A stretch of DNA of 64,000 bases, taken from positions 1 through 64,000 of the forward strand of contig DATFFP010000030.1 in NCBI GenBank assembly GCA_035249985.1, given 5' to 3'. A program made the position numbers and the translations under genes. The notes under the pieces were generated by a model, which had not been told where the DNA came from, did no database searches, and worked only from the letters and a program-made list of their open reading frames with translations. The stretch is from JAICNG01 sp035249985 (GTDB lineage: Bacteria > Gemmatimonadota > Gemmatimonadetes > Gemmatimonadales > Gemmatimonadaceae). How positions within the stretch are numbered: position 1 is the stretch's first letter; the number at the start of each line of letters is the position of its first letter. Positions 54,095 to 62,209 of this stretch are shown here, one piece after another.

Positions 54095-54619
54095 TTGCTG
54101 TTCGGAGAGCGCGGCGGGTGTGGAGGCTGCTGGTGCATGACGTGGCGACTCCCCCGCGCCCAGTACGAACGGGGAAAGGGAGCCGCCAACCGCGCTGCAT
54201 TCAAGCGGCGTGTGCGATCCGGTGTGCCGCCGGGAGTCCTCGCCTACCTCGACGACGATCCAGTGGGTTGGTGCGCCGTGGCGCCCCGGGCGGAATACGA
54301 CTACCTCGCCCGATCCCGCGTTCTCCGGCCTCTCGATGACCGACCGGTATGGTCGATTTCCTGTCTCCTGGTGGCGAAGCCACACCGTGGCCGCGGCATT
54401 TCCGTGCGGCTTCTACAGGCGGCCGTGCACATGGCCGGTGAGTCCGGCGCCGAGATTGTCGAGGGCTATCCCGTTCTCGCGCGTTCCGGGCGAATGCCCG
54501 ACGCCTTTGCGTGGACCGGAACACTTCCGGCGTTCCGCGCGGCCGGCTTCGAGGAGGTTGCCCGCGGCTCACCGACGCGGCCGATCATGCGGGCGTACCC
54601 CGCCCGCGTCACTCGTTAG
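54095..54619 (+). CDS. GNAT family N-acetyltransferase (start uncertain)
   Basis: The product is 174 aa from TTG 54095, but the frame upstream reads LRLAFRPLTVDRWPDLE from about 54041, which matches the usual GNAT N-terminus, with no ATG/GTG/TTG available. The characteristic GERGGCGGCWCMTWR follows. The acetyl-CoA region is LVAKPHRGRGISVRLL. Either a rare start codon near 54041 or coupling to the aminotransferase stop is used. The substrate is unknown. Confidence 0.8.
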   Translation: MLFGERGGCGGCWCMTWRLPRAQYERGKGAANRAAFKRRVRSGVPPGVLAYLDDDPVGWCAVAPRAEYDYLARSRVLRPLDDRPVWSISCLLVAKPHRGRGISVRLLQAAVHMAGESGAEIVEGYPVLARSGRMPDAFAWTGTLPAFRAAGFEEVARGSPTRPIMRAYPARVTR

Positions 54620-54791
54620 GAGGCGCGGCTGCCCGGCGGCTGAAGACGACGGTCAGGCGTGTTGCTCCCTGTGCAATCATCGCCGGCTCCCAGCCGCCAC
54701 GGCTGCGTTCGTTCAGGAGATCGGTGAGGGCATCCTCATCCTCCTGCACGTGCCGCGTCAGCTTGAGGATCACCGCCTGATATTCGTTCAT
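54609..54791 (-). CDS. Small DUF4177-like protein
   Basis: A 60-aa protein from ATG 54791 (MNEYQAVILKLTRHVQEDE...). The pattern LTDLLNERSRGGWEPAMIAQGATRLTVVFSRR resembles short DUF4177 proteins with a Gly-Trp-x-x turn. No ribosome binding site is clear. It overlaps the GNAT stop on the opposite strand by 11 bp. Function is unknown. Confidence 0.6.
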   Translation of the reverse strand: MNEYQAVILKLTRHVQEDEDALTDLLNERSRGGWEPAMIAQGATRLTVVFSRRAAAPPNE

Positions 54792-54895
54792 GGGCGGGAA
54801 GGTACTTCGGGCGGCGGGTAGCGGGTAGCCCGCGCGGTCCGCCATAATGGGACCGACTCCCGTGTCTGCTCGTTTGGCAATCCTGACTTCCGGCA

Positions 54896-55543
54896 ATGGA
54901 CACTGCGCCCGCGTTCCCGACGCTCTCCATCACGCGGCACCCGCTCATTCAGCATAAGCTGACGATCCTCCGTGACCGGCGGACCCCGACGAAAATCTTC
55001 AAGGAGCTGGTCGATGAGATCGCCATGCTCATGGCGTACGAGGCGACGAGTGGCCTGCAGCTCGAAGCAGTGCCCGTCGAGACACCCCTGGAGCCCGCGA
55101 CCGGATGGCAGGTGAGTGGCAAGAAGCTCACGCTCGTTCCGATTCTCCGCGCCGGCCTGGGGATGGTCGAGGGAATCCTGCGACTCGTGCCTGGGGCACG
55201 GGTTGGGCATATCGGGCTGTACCGTGATCATGACACCCTCGAGCCGGTGGACTACTACTTCAAGGTGCCAAGCGACGCGGCTGAACGTGATTTTTTCGTG
55301 CTCGACCCAATGCTCGCAACCGGTGGGAGTGCGGCGGCAGCGGTGACTTCACTCAAAAGGGCAGGGGCGACGAGGATCCGCTTTCTATGCCTCGTCGCTG
55401 CACCCGAGGGAGTGCGTCGGCTCGCCAAAGCGCACCCCGACGTACCCGTCTACTGCGCATCGCTCGACCGCGAGCTCAATACGCACGGATACATCCTGCC
55501 AGGCCTCGGGGATGCGGGGGACCGGCTGTTCGGGACCCGCTAG
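54896..55543 (+). CDS. upp: Uracil phosphoribosyltransferase
   Basis: The product is 215 aa. It makes UMP from uracil and PRPP (pyrimidine salvage). The N-terminal HPLIQHKLTILRD, the central LVPILRAGLGMVEGIL and the PRPP loop VLDPMLATGGSAAAAV are all present, and the C-terminal GLGDAGDRLFGT closes the uracil site. Length matches the family. Confidence 0.97.
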   Translation: MDTAPAFPTLSITRHPLIQHKLTILRDRRTPTKIFKELVDEIAMLMAYEATSGLQLEAVPVETPLEPATGWQVSGKKLTLVPILRAGLGMVEGILRLVPGARVGHIGLYRDHDTLEPVDYYFKVPSDAAERDFFVLDPMLATGGSAAAAVTSLKRAGATRIRFLCLVAAPEGVRRLAKAHPDVPVYCASLDRELNTHGYILPGLGDAGDRLFGTR

Positions 55544-55665
55544 ACGGTGATGCCGTCTGAGGAGAGAAGACGTCAGGCTGGAAGCGAAAAGACCCGGTAG
55601 CGAGATCCACCTGCAAAGTAATGTTCTCTCTCCTCGCCCCCAGCCCAACGCGGACTGCGACTACA

Positions 55666-56319
55666 TCAACCGAACCACTCGCGTGGATAGTCGCGCTGCT
55701 GGCGCGCAGCGTCGAGAATCCACTGCTGCGTCTCAGCGTTCGTGAGCTCGTTGCTCACGCGGTCGAACCACTCGTTCGCCTGAGCGTTGTCGCCAACCCG
55801 GCGCCATAGCTCACCCACGAGGTACGTCAGCACGGCGCGTTCGTCGCGATCGACACCATCGTACGTCGACAGAGCCTTCTCGAACATCCAGGCTGCCTGA
55901 CGACGGAAGTAGCGCTCGGCCTCGATGTCGCCTTCGTCCACGCAGCACCATGCCGCACGAAGGAGGAGATCGGCGACACGCCGCGGCTCCGATCCTTGCC
56001 AAAGGGCCACCTTGGCTGCGAACTCGTATTTGTCTGATCCCCCGACGGGTCCTGACGAAAGCTTGGGCGCCAGCTCGTCCCACACGTGTTCTTTGAGAAT
56101 TGGACTGACGTCGGTTTCCTCGGTGAAGTCCCGCTCGCTACCCGAGTAGCCGCACCGCGAGCACGTGTGTATAAAGAACGGCAGTGGCTGTGCGCCAGCT
56201 GCCCGCTCATGGAAATCTGTGCGTTTTCCACCAAACGAGTTGGTGGAGATAACGGCCTGTGAATTGAACCGATTGTAGCAGATCGGACAGGCCAGCTCTA
56301 TTTGTCGCAGCGTTGTCAT
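55666..56319 (-). CDS. DUF2225 zinc-ribbon protein
   Basis: The product is 217 aa. Two CxxC pairs (Cys11, Cys14 and Cys53, Cys56) form a zinc ribbon in the N-terminal 60 residues. The rest is helical with TPR-like character (AERYFRRQAAWMFEKALSTY). DUF2225 proteins are widespread with no settled function. Confidence 0.88.
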   Translation of the reverse strand: MTTLRQIELACPICYNRFNSQAVISTNSFGGKRTDFHERAAGAQPLPFFIHTCSRCGYSGSERDFTEETDVSPILKEHVWDELAPKLSSGPVGGSDKYEFAAKVALWQGSEPRRVADLLLRAAWCCVDEGDIEAERYFRRQAAWMFEKALSTYDGVDRDERAVLTYLVGELWRRVGDNAQANEWFDRVSNELTNAETQQWILDAARQQRDYPREWFG

Positions 56320-56466
56320 TTAGCCTCTCGCTAACCTCCGCTGCGCGCTGTATTGAAAATCGCGTGCCACGGCAGCTGTTCCCCTTGTTGGTGCCGACAG
56401 GGGCTGGTATCTTGCCGCGCGGTTGACCCTCCCTCCGCCGACGGCTTTCCAGCGTTCCGGGCACTG

Positions 56467-57414
56467 ATGCTGATCAATCTGCTGCCTGACTTTTTCGCAG
56501 TGTTGAGCGCCAGCGATCGCGTGGCGGCCTACCACCGGTACTACGCGACCCACCGCAGAATTCTCGAGCCGTATTGGCACAACTACGTGGTGGATCCCGA
56601 AGGTCCACATTTCCTCGATGTAGTGCGATCCACGGTTCACGCGGAACGCGACGATCTCCGAATCATGCTGGACCGCACGGATGTCGAAGCGCTCGCACGC
56701 GACGCCGAGGCGCAATGCGCAGAGCTGCTGAGCTTGGACGTGGAAATCGACACTGTGCTCATGGTGGGCGTCGGGGCCGCGAATGCCGGCGAGCTGGTTA
56801 CCGATCATCGCGGAATTGCCTTCGTGTGCCTCGAGCATTTCACCAGCACGCAGAACCCGGACACGCAAGGGCTCGGGCTCGACCCGGAAGTGATCCCGCT
56901 GTGGCTCGCCCACGAGACTGCGCACTGCGTCCGGTACACGTCGCCCAGTAGCCGATCCGAAATGAAGACGCTGATCGATGACGTGAACGGCTACTATTCC
57001 TACTGGGAAACCGGTCGGCGAGCGAGTCTGCGCGAGCTGGTGCTCAACGAGGGGCTCGCCGTCGAAACTGCGAGGGCAGTCAGCCCCGGACATGCCGAAT
57101 GGGAGTACTTCGGCTACGCCCGGCGGCAATACGCCCGAGTTCGCGAGATGGAGCCTCTCCTCATCCGGGCCATGGCGGAGGACCTGGATCGCACCGGATT
57201 AGGGCTCCGTTTGAAGTACCTCTCGGGTGGAATGAGTGACAGTGCGCGTGCAATCGATGATGGCCACGTAATTCCCGAGCGGGCCGGATACTACCTCGGT
57301 GCCCGGATGGTCGAGCCAGCGATTGCTGCACGCGGCCTGAGCTGGGCCATTCGCGCGAGCGCACGTGAGCTTGGTGAAGCCGGCCGGAGAATGGCTGCAG
57401 GCGCTAGTGCGTGA
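56467..57414 (+). CDS. Putative zinc-dependent metallopeptidase-like protein (HExxH)
   Basis: The product is 315 aa from ATG 56467; a longer frame begins at 56353. HETAH at 149-153 is a possible zinc motif and NEGLAVE (about 194-200) supplies a downstream Glu, as in DUF2268-type predicted proteases. No signal peptide is present. A third ligand is not certain. Function is inferred from these motifs only. Confidence 0.65.
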   Translation: MLINLLPDFFAVLSASDRVAAYHRYYATHRRILEPYWHNYVVDPEGPHFLDVVRSTVHAERDDLRIMLDRTDVEALARDAEAQCAELLSLDVEIDTVLMVGVGAANAGELVTDHRGIAFVCLEHFTSTQNPDTQGLGLDPEVIPLWLAHETAHCVRYTSPSSRSEMKTLIDDVNGYYSYWETGRRASLRELVLNEGLAVETARAVSPGHAEWEYFGYARRQYARVREMEPLLIRAMAEDLDRTGLGLRLKYLSGGMSDSARAIDDGHVIPERAGYYLGARMVEPAIAARGLSWAIRASARELGEAGRRMAAGASA

Positions 57415-57434
57415 GGCTTTGCGCCTAACACGCA

Positions 57435-58811
57435 CTATTTCCCGACGCAGAACGTCGAGAAGACTCTCCCGAGCACGTCCTCCACGTCGATCGACCCGAT
57501 TAGCTCCCCTAGATGGTGCGCTGCCGCACGCAAGTGGATGGCAGCCACGGAGCTCGGCGGATCGTTGATCACCCATGCGTCACGGAAGGCCACGAGTTCT
57601 GCCCGCGCAGCGGTAACCGCCTCGCGATGCCGTTCGCGCGTCAGTAAGGGGGCGTCGTCAGCTCCCCGTGCGAAACGCTCCTCTAGCGATGACGAGATGC
57701 GCTCGGTCAAGGTGTCGATCCCTGCTCCCGTTACCGCGCTCACGTGAACAAAGGGTGTGGAGCTCCCACTCTCGACTGACACGGGCCGCAGGTCCACCTT
57801 GGTCAGCACTGGTATCACCAGAGTGGATGTGATCGTTCGTGATCGCTGGAGGAGCCTTGCTAACTCATCGCTCACTTCGGCACAGAGCAGCACCACGTCG
57901 GCATCGGCGAGATAACGTTCGCTGATTTCTATGCCCAGTCGCTCGACCATGTCTGTCGATTCTCGCAATCCAGCCGTGTCGACGAGTCGAACTGGCCAGC
58001 CCCGTACCTCAACGACAGCTTCAATCGCGTCACGGGTCGTTCCGGGGATCTCAGTCACGATCGCGCGTTCGCGGCCAACAAGCGCATTGAACAGGGATGA
58101 TTTGCCAGCGTTCGGCGCACCCCCGATGACGACGAGTGCTCCCGTGCGGACCATCTCTCCCGTATCACCCGTTGCGAGAAGCCCTTCCAGCGCGTTCACC
58201 GTGCGGTCCAGTGCGTCGGTCACTCGGTATCGGTCGAGGGACCCTTCGTCCTCCTCGGGGAAATCGATGTCGTACGCCATGAGCGCTTCCAGGTCGAGAA
58301 TGGCATTGCGAAGGTCGGCGATTCGCCGGGACAGGCCGCCCTCGAGCTGGCTAAGGGCAACCTGGTGTGCCATGCGCGAGCGTGCATCGATGAGATCAGC
58401 GACTGCTTCCGCCTGCAAGAGGTCCATGCGGCCATTCGCGACGGCACGTCGAGTGAACTCCCCCGGGAGCGCTTGGCGTGCACCCGCAGCAATCAGGGCT
58501 GCCAGCACAATCGATGGGACGACGGCGCCACCATGAACCGAGATTTCGACAACATCTTCGCCGGTGTAGCTGTGCGGACGACGGAAGAGAGTGACGAGTG
58601 CTTCGTCGAGCAGTGTCCCGTCAGTCGGGTGCCGAATCTCGGTAAGATGACTGACGCGAGGAGTGTCCGTGTCGAAGGCCGGAATGACTCGGCTCGCTAC
58701 CTCTGTCGCCCGGGAGCCGCTAAGACGAACGATTGCGATTGCACCTCGTCCGGGGGCGGTCGCGATTGCGGCAATGGTATCGTCCGAACCGGGAAGTGCA
58801 GAGGCGCTCAC
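57435..58811 (-). CDS. mnmE: tRNA modification GTPase MnmE
   Basis: The product is 458 aa, GTG start 58811. The N-terminal domain (DTIAAIATAPGRGAIAIVRLSGS) is followed by the inserted G domain: P-loop GGAPNAGKSS, then EIPGTTRD and DTAGLRES. The C-terminal CVGK motif is intact. Together with MnmG it makes the 5-carboxymethylaminomethyl modification of wobble uridine. It lies in the oriC-side cluster. Confidence 0.97.
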   Translation of the reverse strand: MSASALPGSDDTIAAIATAPGRGAIAIVRLSGSRATEVASRVIPAFDTDTPRVSHLTEIRHPTDGTLLDEALVTLFRRPHSYTGEDVVEISVHGGAVVPSIVLAALIAAGARQALPGEFTRRAVANGRMDLLQAEAVADLIDARSRMAHQVALSQLEGGLSRRIADLRNAILDLEALMAYDIDFPEEDEGSLDRYRVTDALDRTVNALEGLLATGDTGEMVRTGALVVIGGAPNAGKSSLFNALVGRERAIVTEIPGTTRDAIEAVVEVRGWPVRLVDTAGLRESTDMVERLGIEISERYLADADVVLLCAEVSDELARLLQRSRTITSTLVIPVLTKVDLRPVSVESGSSTPFVHVSAVTGAGIDTLTERISSSLEERFARGADDAPLLTRERHREAVTAARAELVAFRDAWVINDPPSSVAAIHLRAAAHHLGELIGSIDVEDVLGRVFSTFCVGK

Positions 58812-58817
58812 GATGCT

Positions 58818-59654
58818 TCAGGGAAGCGTGAGTGTTTCGCCCGGCTCGAGTATTCGTACACGGTGCCGGTGCTCGTAGCTGGGAAGCCTCGCCCGTAGCC
58901 GGTCAATTGCATCGAATGCAGTCGCACTCACGTGGTGAAACGTTCCCCAGTGGAAGGGAACGAAGTGCCGAGCCTGAGTTCGCTCGAAGAGGCTCAGCGC
59001 ATCGGTAGAGGTGAGATGACCTTTCCGAAAGCCCGGCTTCCACCAGGGAGCGTGACCGATGGGCAGCAGCGCGACGTCGAGCTGGCGCCCGGTGCCGGTG
59101 ACGTGTTCGTGGACGATCCGGTCGGTGTGTTCCGTGAGAGCGGTGTCCCCGGTGAAGAACACTGTGTGTTGGTCCGTGAGAAGCAGATACATGTTGGCCG
59201 CGGATCGCCAACGATCAATCCCGTAGCGACTTCCATAGTGCTTGGCCGGTGCGGCACGAATCGTCAGCCCGCCAACGGCAACATGCTCTTCCGGCGCGAG
59301 CGGCTGAGCATGTGCGTAACCTCGCCGCACAAGCCAGCGTGCCACGGCTGGAGGGCTAAAGAGCGGAACATCCCGCGGCAAGGCATCAAGGCACGCAAAA
59401 GACAGATGATCTGCATGCGCGTGCGTGAGCAGCAATGCGTCAATGGGCGGAAGATCATCGATGGAAATGCCCGGGGCACTGACCCGAGGGAGAAATCGAC
59501 CGAGTCGTCCACCAAAGTGCGGGTCAGTGAGAATCCGCACACCACCGAGCTCCAGCAGCAGCGTTGCGTGTCCTATGTAGGTGATGCGCAACGGGAGCGA
59601 TACGTGGCCTGCCTCTGGCTTTGCGGCGCTCCGCGGGTCACCTCCGGCATTCAT
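58818..59654 (-). CDS. Metallo-beta-lactamase fold hydrolase (UlaG/NAPE-PLD-like)
   Basis: The product is 278 aa. HAHADH (78-83) is the zinc motif; GHATLLLELGGVRILTDP near the N-terminus and the later HFVPFHWGTFHHVSATA fit the UlaG/N-acyl phosphatidylethanolamine phospholipase D-like family. Its start overlaps the yidC stop as ATGA, so it is coupled to yidC. Substrate is unknown. Confidence 0.9.
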   Translation of the reverse strand: MNAGGDPRSAAKPEAGHVSLPLRITYIGHATLLLELGGVRILTDPHFGGRLGRFLPRVSAPGISIDDLPPIDALLLTHAHADHLSFACLDALPRDVPLFSPPAVARWLVRRGYAHAQPLAPEEHVAVGGLTIRAAPAKHYGSRYGIDRWRSAANMYLLLTDQHTVFFTGDTALTEHTDRIVHEHVTGTGRQLDVALLPIGHAPWWKPGFRKGHLTSTDALSLFERTQARHFVPFHWGTFHHVSATAFDAIDRLRARLPSYEHRHRVRILEPGETLTLP

Positions 59655-61288
59655 CGCCGCGTGGGTAACGCCGTCTGCCGAGCACGCTCACGCGCGATGA
59701 GCCACTGCTGTGGTAAGGCCGCGATGTTCTGCACGGCATAGTAGAGGTTCAGCCCACCAGCCATGTTCAGGAGCGCGACGGTCATGATCACCGGGAACAT
59801 GTACATCATCATCTTGGCCTGTGGATTCGGCGGTGCATTCCGCATACCGATCCACGACAGGACGTACATGGAGGCCCCCATGATCAACGGCAGGAGGTAG
59901 TACGGGTCCTTGAGCGAGATGTCAGCGAGCCACAGGAAGGAGACGCCCCGAAACTCGATTGTATTCTGAAAAACGAAAAAGAGGGCAAACAGTACCGGCA
60001 TGGGGATGAGCATTGGCAGACAGCCGCTGAACATGCTGAACGGGCTCATCCCATGCTCGCGATAGATCCGCACCATTTCTTCCTGCTGCTTTTGCGGATT
60101 GTTCCGGTACTTCTTCTGAATCGCGGCCATTTCCGGCTGGATCGCCTGCATCTTCAGGCTGCTCCGCATCGCCCGGTGGTTCAGTGGCCAGAGAATGATT
60201 CGTACCGCGATTCCGAAGATGACGAGAACCCATCCGTACGAGAGACGCAGCTTGTCATGCATCCACAGTAGCGCTCGCATGACGATCGTCGCGAACGGCT
60301 GAACGACCCCCTTCATGAACCCGCCGTATGGATTGGCGTGCTCCATGTCGCGCCCGAGGGCGCGGAGCCGGCGCCACTCCTGCGGGCCTGCATAGATCTC
60401 CAGGGAGAACCTTCCATTCTCGACAGGAAGGACGACATGCGCATCGGCTGTCGTGGCAGGGCCCTCACTACGTGGTGCACCAACGAGGTGAGCACGCGAA
60501 AACGGACTCCCATTGGCTGCTGGCGTCAGCAGGCTCACGAGGAAGTACTTGTTCTTACTGGCAACCCATGTGAACGGTCCGGTTTCTATGCGACGTTCCG
60601 CTGAGTCGAGCTTGGAGAAGTCGATGCTACGCGCATCATCACGTACGGGCTTGACCGCAAACGCTAAATAGCGGCGATCATCCTCGATGTTCGCTTCCTC
60701 AGAACGAAGACCACGGGGAATCGTTATTACGAGCTCACGAATGTTGACTGGTACCTCTCCGTTGACTCGAAGGAGGTAGCCCTCGTCATCGAGATGGTAG
60801 ACTAGACGAACTGGCCCCACCGTTGTCGGTGCGTGAAAGACGACGGAGTCTGTACTGGGTGAAGTCGCCGCCACCACGCTAAAAACCGTTTGATCGAGCG
60901 CAACCGTATCGCTGCCGGAAACAAGATGAAACGAGACGAGAGCCGCAGAGTCTCGAACGAGCTGCACGCTTCCCGAGTCTGTGTTGAGCGCCTTGTAGTC
61001 TCGAAGGGTAACGCCAACAGGAGCTGCCCCAAGCGTGCTGAATTCATAGACCACACGCTGTGTTTCGACAGTGATCGTGTCTGCGCGGATTCCCAACGAT
61101 GGAGTCGAAGAACCAGGCACTTCCTGGGGGGTCGCAACAGAAGGCGGAGGCTCGGCGGCAATCACTCGCGAACTGTCGCTCACTGCAGTGCTAGGTGCTG
61201 GACGCCGAGGTGCAGGAGGAAAGAGCATCGAACTCACAACGACCGCGAGTCCCGACAACAACAGAGCGAGTGCTAGTCGTCTATCCAT
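59651..61288 (-). CDS. yidC: Membrane protein insertase YidC
   Basis: The product is 545 aa from ATG 61288; a TTG 6 bp upstream is possible. An N-terminal membrane helix (LALALLLSGLAVVVSSML) is followed by the periplasmic beta domain, then the five-segment core: HDKLRLSYGWVLVIFGIAVRIILWPL, MFSGCLPMLIPMPVLFALFFVF, and PLIMGASMYVLSWIG. It inserts inner-membrane proteins with or without SecYEG. It follows yidD and rnpA. Confidence 0.97.
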   Translation of the reverse strand: MDRRLALALLLSGLAVVVSSMLFPPAPRRPAPSTAVSDSSRVIAAEPPPSVATPQEVPGSSTPSLGIRADTITVETQRVVYEFSTLGAAPVGVTLRDYKALNTDSGSVQLVRDSAALVSFHLVSGSDTVALDQTVFSVVAATSPSTDSVVFHAPTTVGPVRLVYHLDDEGYLLRVNGEVPVNIRELVITIPRGLRSEEANIEDDRRYLAFAVKPVRDDARSIDFSKLDSAERRIETGPFTWVASKNKYFLVSLLTPAANGSPFSRAHLVGAPRSEGPATTADAHVVLPVENGRFSLEIYAGPQEWRRLRALGRDMEHANPYGGFMKGVVQPFATIVMRALLWMHDKLRLSYGWVLVIFGIAVRIILWPLNHRAMRSSLKMQAIQPEMAAIQKKYRNNPQKQQEEMVRIYREHGMSPFSMFSGCLPMLIPMPVLFALFFVFQNTIEFRGVSFLWLADISLKDPYYLLPLIMGASMYVLSWIGMRNAPPNPQAKMMMYMFPVIMTVALLNMAGGLNLYYAVQNIAALPQQWLIARERARQTALPTRR

Positions 61289-61303
61289 GTGCAAGTGAGT
61301 CAG

Positions 61304-61516
61304 TCATGGGACAGGGTCGTATCCGCCAGCCCGAAAGGGATGGCATCGCCCTATGCGCTTTACCGCGAGCCAACCGCCGCGCCAGGCTCCGTGCTTTTCC
61401 AGTGCCTCAACGGCATATGCCGAACAGCTAGGATAGTAACGGCACGCTGCAGGAAGCAGCGGGGAAAGAACGATCTGGTAGCCGCGGACAACTGCAACTA
61501 GTAGCCATCGGATCAT
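61304..61516 (-). CDS. yidD: Membrane protein insertion efficiency factor YidD
   Basis: The product is 70 aa. An N-terminal amphipathic segment (VAVVRGYQIVLSPLLPAACRYYPSCSAYA) and the conserved three-Cys region (C25, C31, and C in IGRCHPFRAGGYDPVP) match YidD. It lies 15 bp before yidC. Confidence 0.95.
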   Translation of the reverse strand: MIRWLLVAVVRGYQIVLSPLLPAACRYYPSCSAYAVEALEKHGAWRGGWLAVKRIGRCHPFRAGGYDPVP

Positions 61517-61520
61517 CGCT

Positions 61521-61856
61521 CTAAGTCCGCTCGATCGACTCGAGGTGTCGTACTACCCCACGGACACCTTCAAGAAGATCATGCTGAAGTTCCTGGAAGG
61601 ATGCGTCGTATGCTTCGACCCGAGCGTACACAACGAGATCCAGCGACCGCAAAACTGGAAGGATACGGAGGCGTACGAGTTCACGAAGTCTCCGTTTCAG
61701 CCTATTTCGGTCTGTCGTGGTACGACGCCGCTTGGGAACCACGATGCCAACTCGCGGATGAGCCAAAGGGGAAGCGAGTGCTCGGACGTCAAGGAGCTTC
61801 GTCCGAGTACGCTTCCCCTTTCGCAGAACAGCTGTCAGATCCGCTTTGCCCGTCAG
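61521..61856 (-). CDS. rnpA: Ribonuclease P protein component (start codon non-canonical)
   Basis: The product is about 111 aa if started at CTG 61856. The frame reads RLTGKADLTAVLRKGKRTRT then SPLAHPRVGIVVPKRR and TDRNRLKRRLRELVR, the last being the RNase P protein RNR motif. From the TAA inside rpmH down to TTG 61766 there is no ATG, GTG or TTG in frame. TTG 61766 would delete the conserved N-terminus. It overlaps the window's rpmH-yidD cluster in the usual place. Confidence 0.85.
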   Translation of the reverse strand: MTGKADLTAVLRKGKRTRTKLLDVRALASPLAHPRVGIVVPKRRRTTTDRNRLKRRLRELVRLRILPVLRSLDLVVYARVEAYDASFQELQHDLLEGVRGVVRHLESIERT

Positions 61857-61884
61857 GCGATGGGTCGGCGGAAAGCGATGTCTA

Positions 61885-62049
61885 TCAGGCGCTGGCGTAC
61901 TTCGAAGGCAGTTGAACTGTGAGGCGCTTGCGCCCCTTCTTCCGGCGACGACTTAATGTCTCCCTCCCCCATCGCGTCGACATACGCGTACGGAAGCCGT
62001 GCGTTTTGACGCGACGCTTATTACGGGGACGGTAAGTAGGCTTACCCAT
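61885..62049 (-). CDS. rpmH: 50S ribosomal protein L34
   Basis: The product is 54 aa from ATG 62049, with GGAG upstream. The core HGFRTRMSTRWGRETLSRRR and KGRKRL are canonical. It is about ten residues longer than typical L34 because of the C-terminal tail TVQLPSKYASA. It is immediately upstream of rnpA. Confidence 0.96.
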   Translation of the reverse strand: MGKPTYRPRNKRRVKTHGFRTRMSTRWGRETLSRRRKKGRKRLTVQLPSKYASA

Positions 62050-62090
62050 GAAATCTCCAACCTTCAGGTAACAGCGAGTAGAGAACCGTA

Positions 62091-62119
62091 AACCTAGCGT
62101 CGACAGCAAGATAGATCAA
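62091..62119 (-). promoter_or_regulatory. rpmH promoter
   Basis: On the minus strand TTGATC (62114-62119), 17-bp spacer, TAGGTT (62091-62096), about 42 bp upstream of the rpmH start. Confidence 0.6.
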
Positions 62120-62150
62120 GCGGCACTACCTGGTGCCGAGAGAGCCTTCG

Positions 62151-62179
62151 TTGACATTTCCACATCACGGGGGTAGCTT
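62151..62179 (+). promoter_or_regulatory. dnaA promoter
   Basis: TTGACA (62151-62156), 17-bp spacer, TAGCTT (62174-62179), giving a leader of about 24 nt. The spacer contains a DnaA-box-like sequence. Confidence 0.6.
62156..62164 (+). promoter_or_regulatory. DnaA-box-like site 1 in the dnaA promoter
   Basis: ATTTCCACA inside the repeated 11-mer TTTCCACATCA (62157-62167). Two deviations from TTATNCACA. Confidence 0.4.
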
Positions 62180-62195
62180 CGGCGCCCCTCGCCAC

Positions 62196-62204
62196 TTTTC
62201 CACA
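62196..62204 (+). promoter_or_regulatory. DnaA-box-like site 2 over the dnaA ribosome-binding region
   Basis: TTTTCCACA, one base from TTATNCACA, ending 5 bp before the dnaA ATG. The same 11-mer TTTCCACATCA is repeated 40 bp upstream. No Shine-Dalgarno sequence is visible in its place. Confidence 0.5.
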
Positions 62205-62209
62205 TCAAA

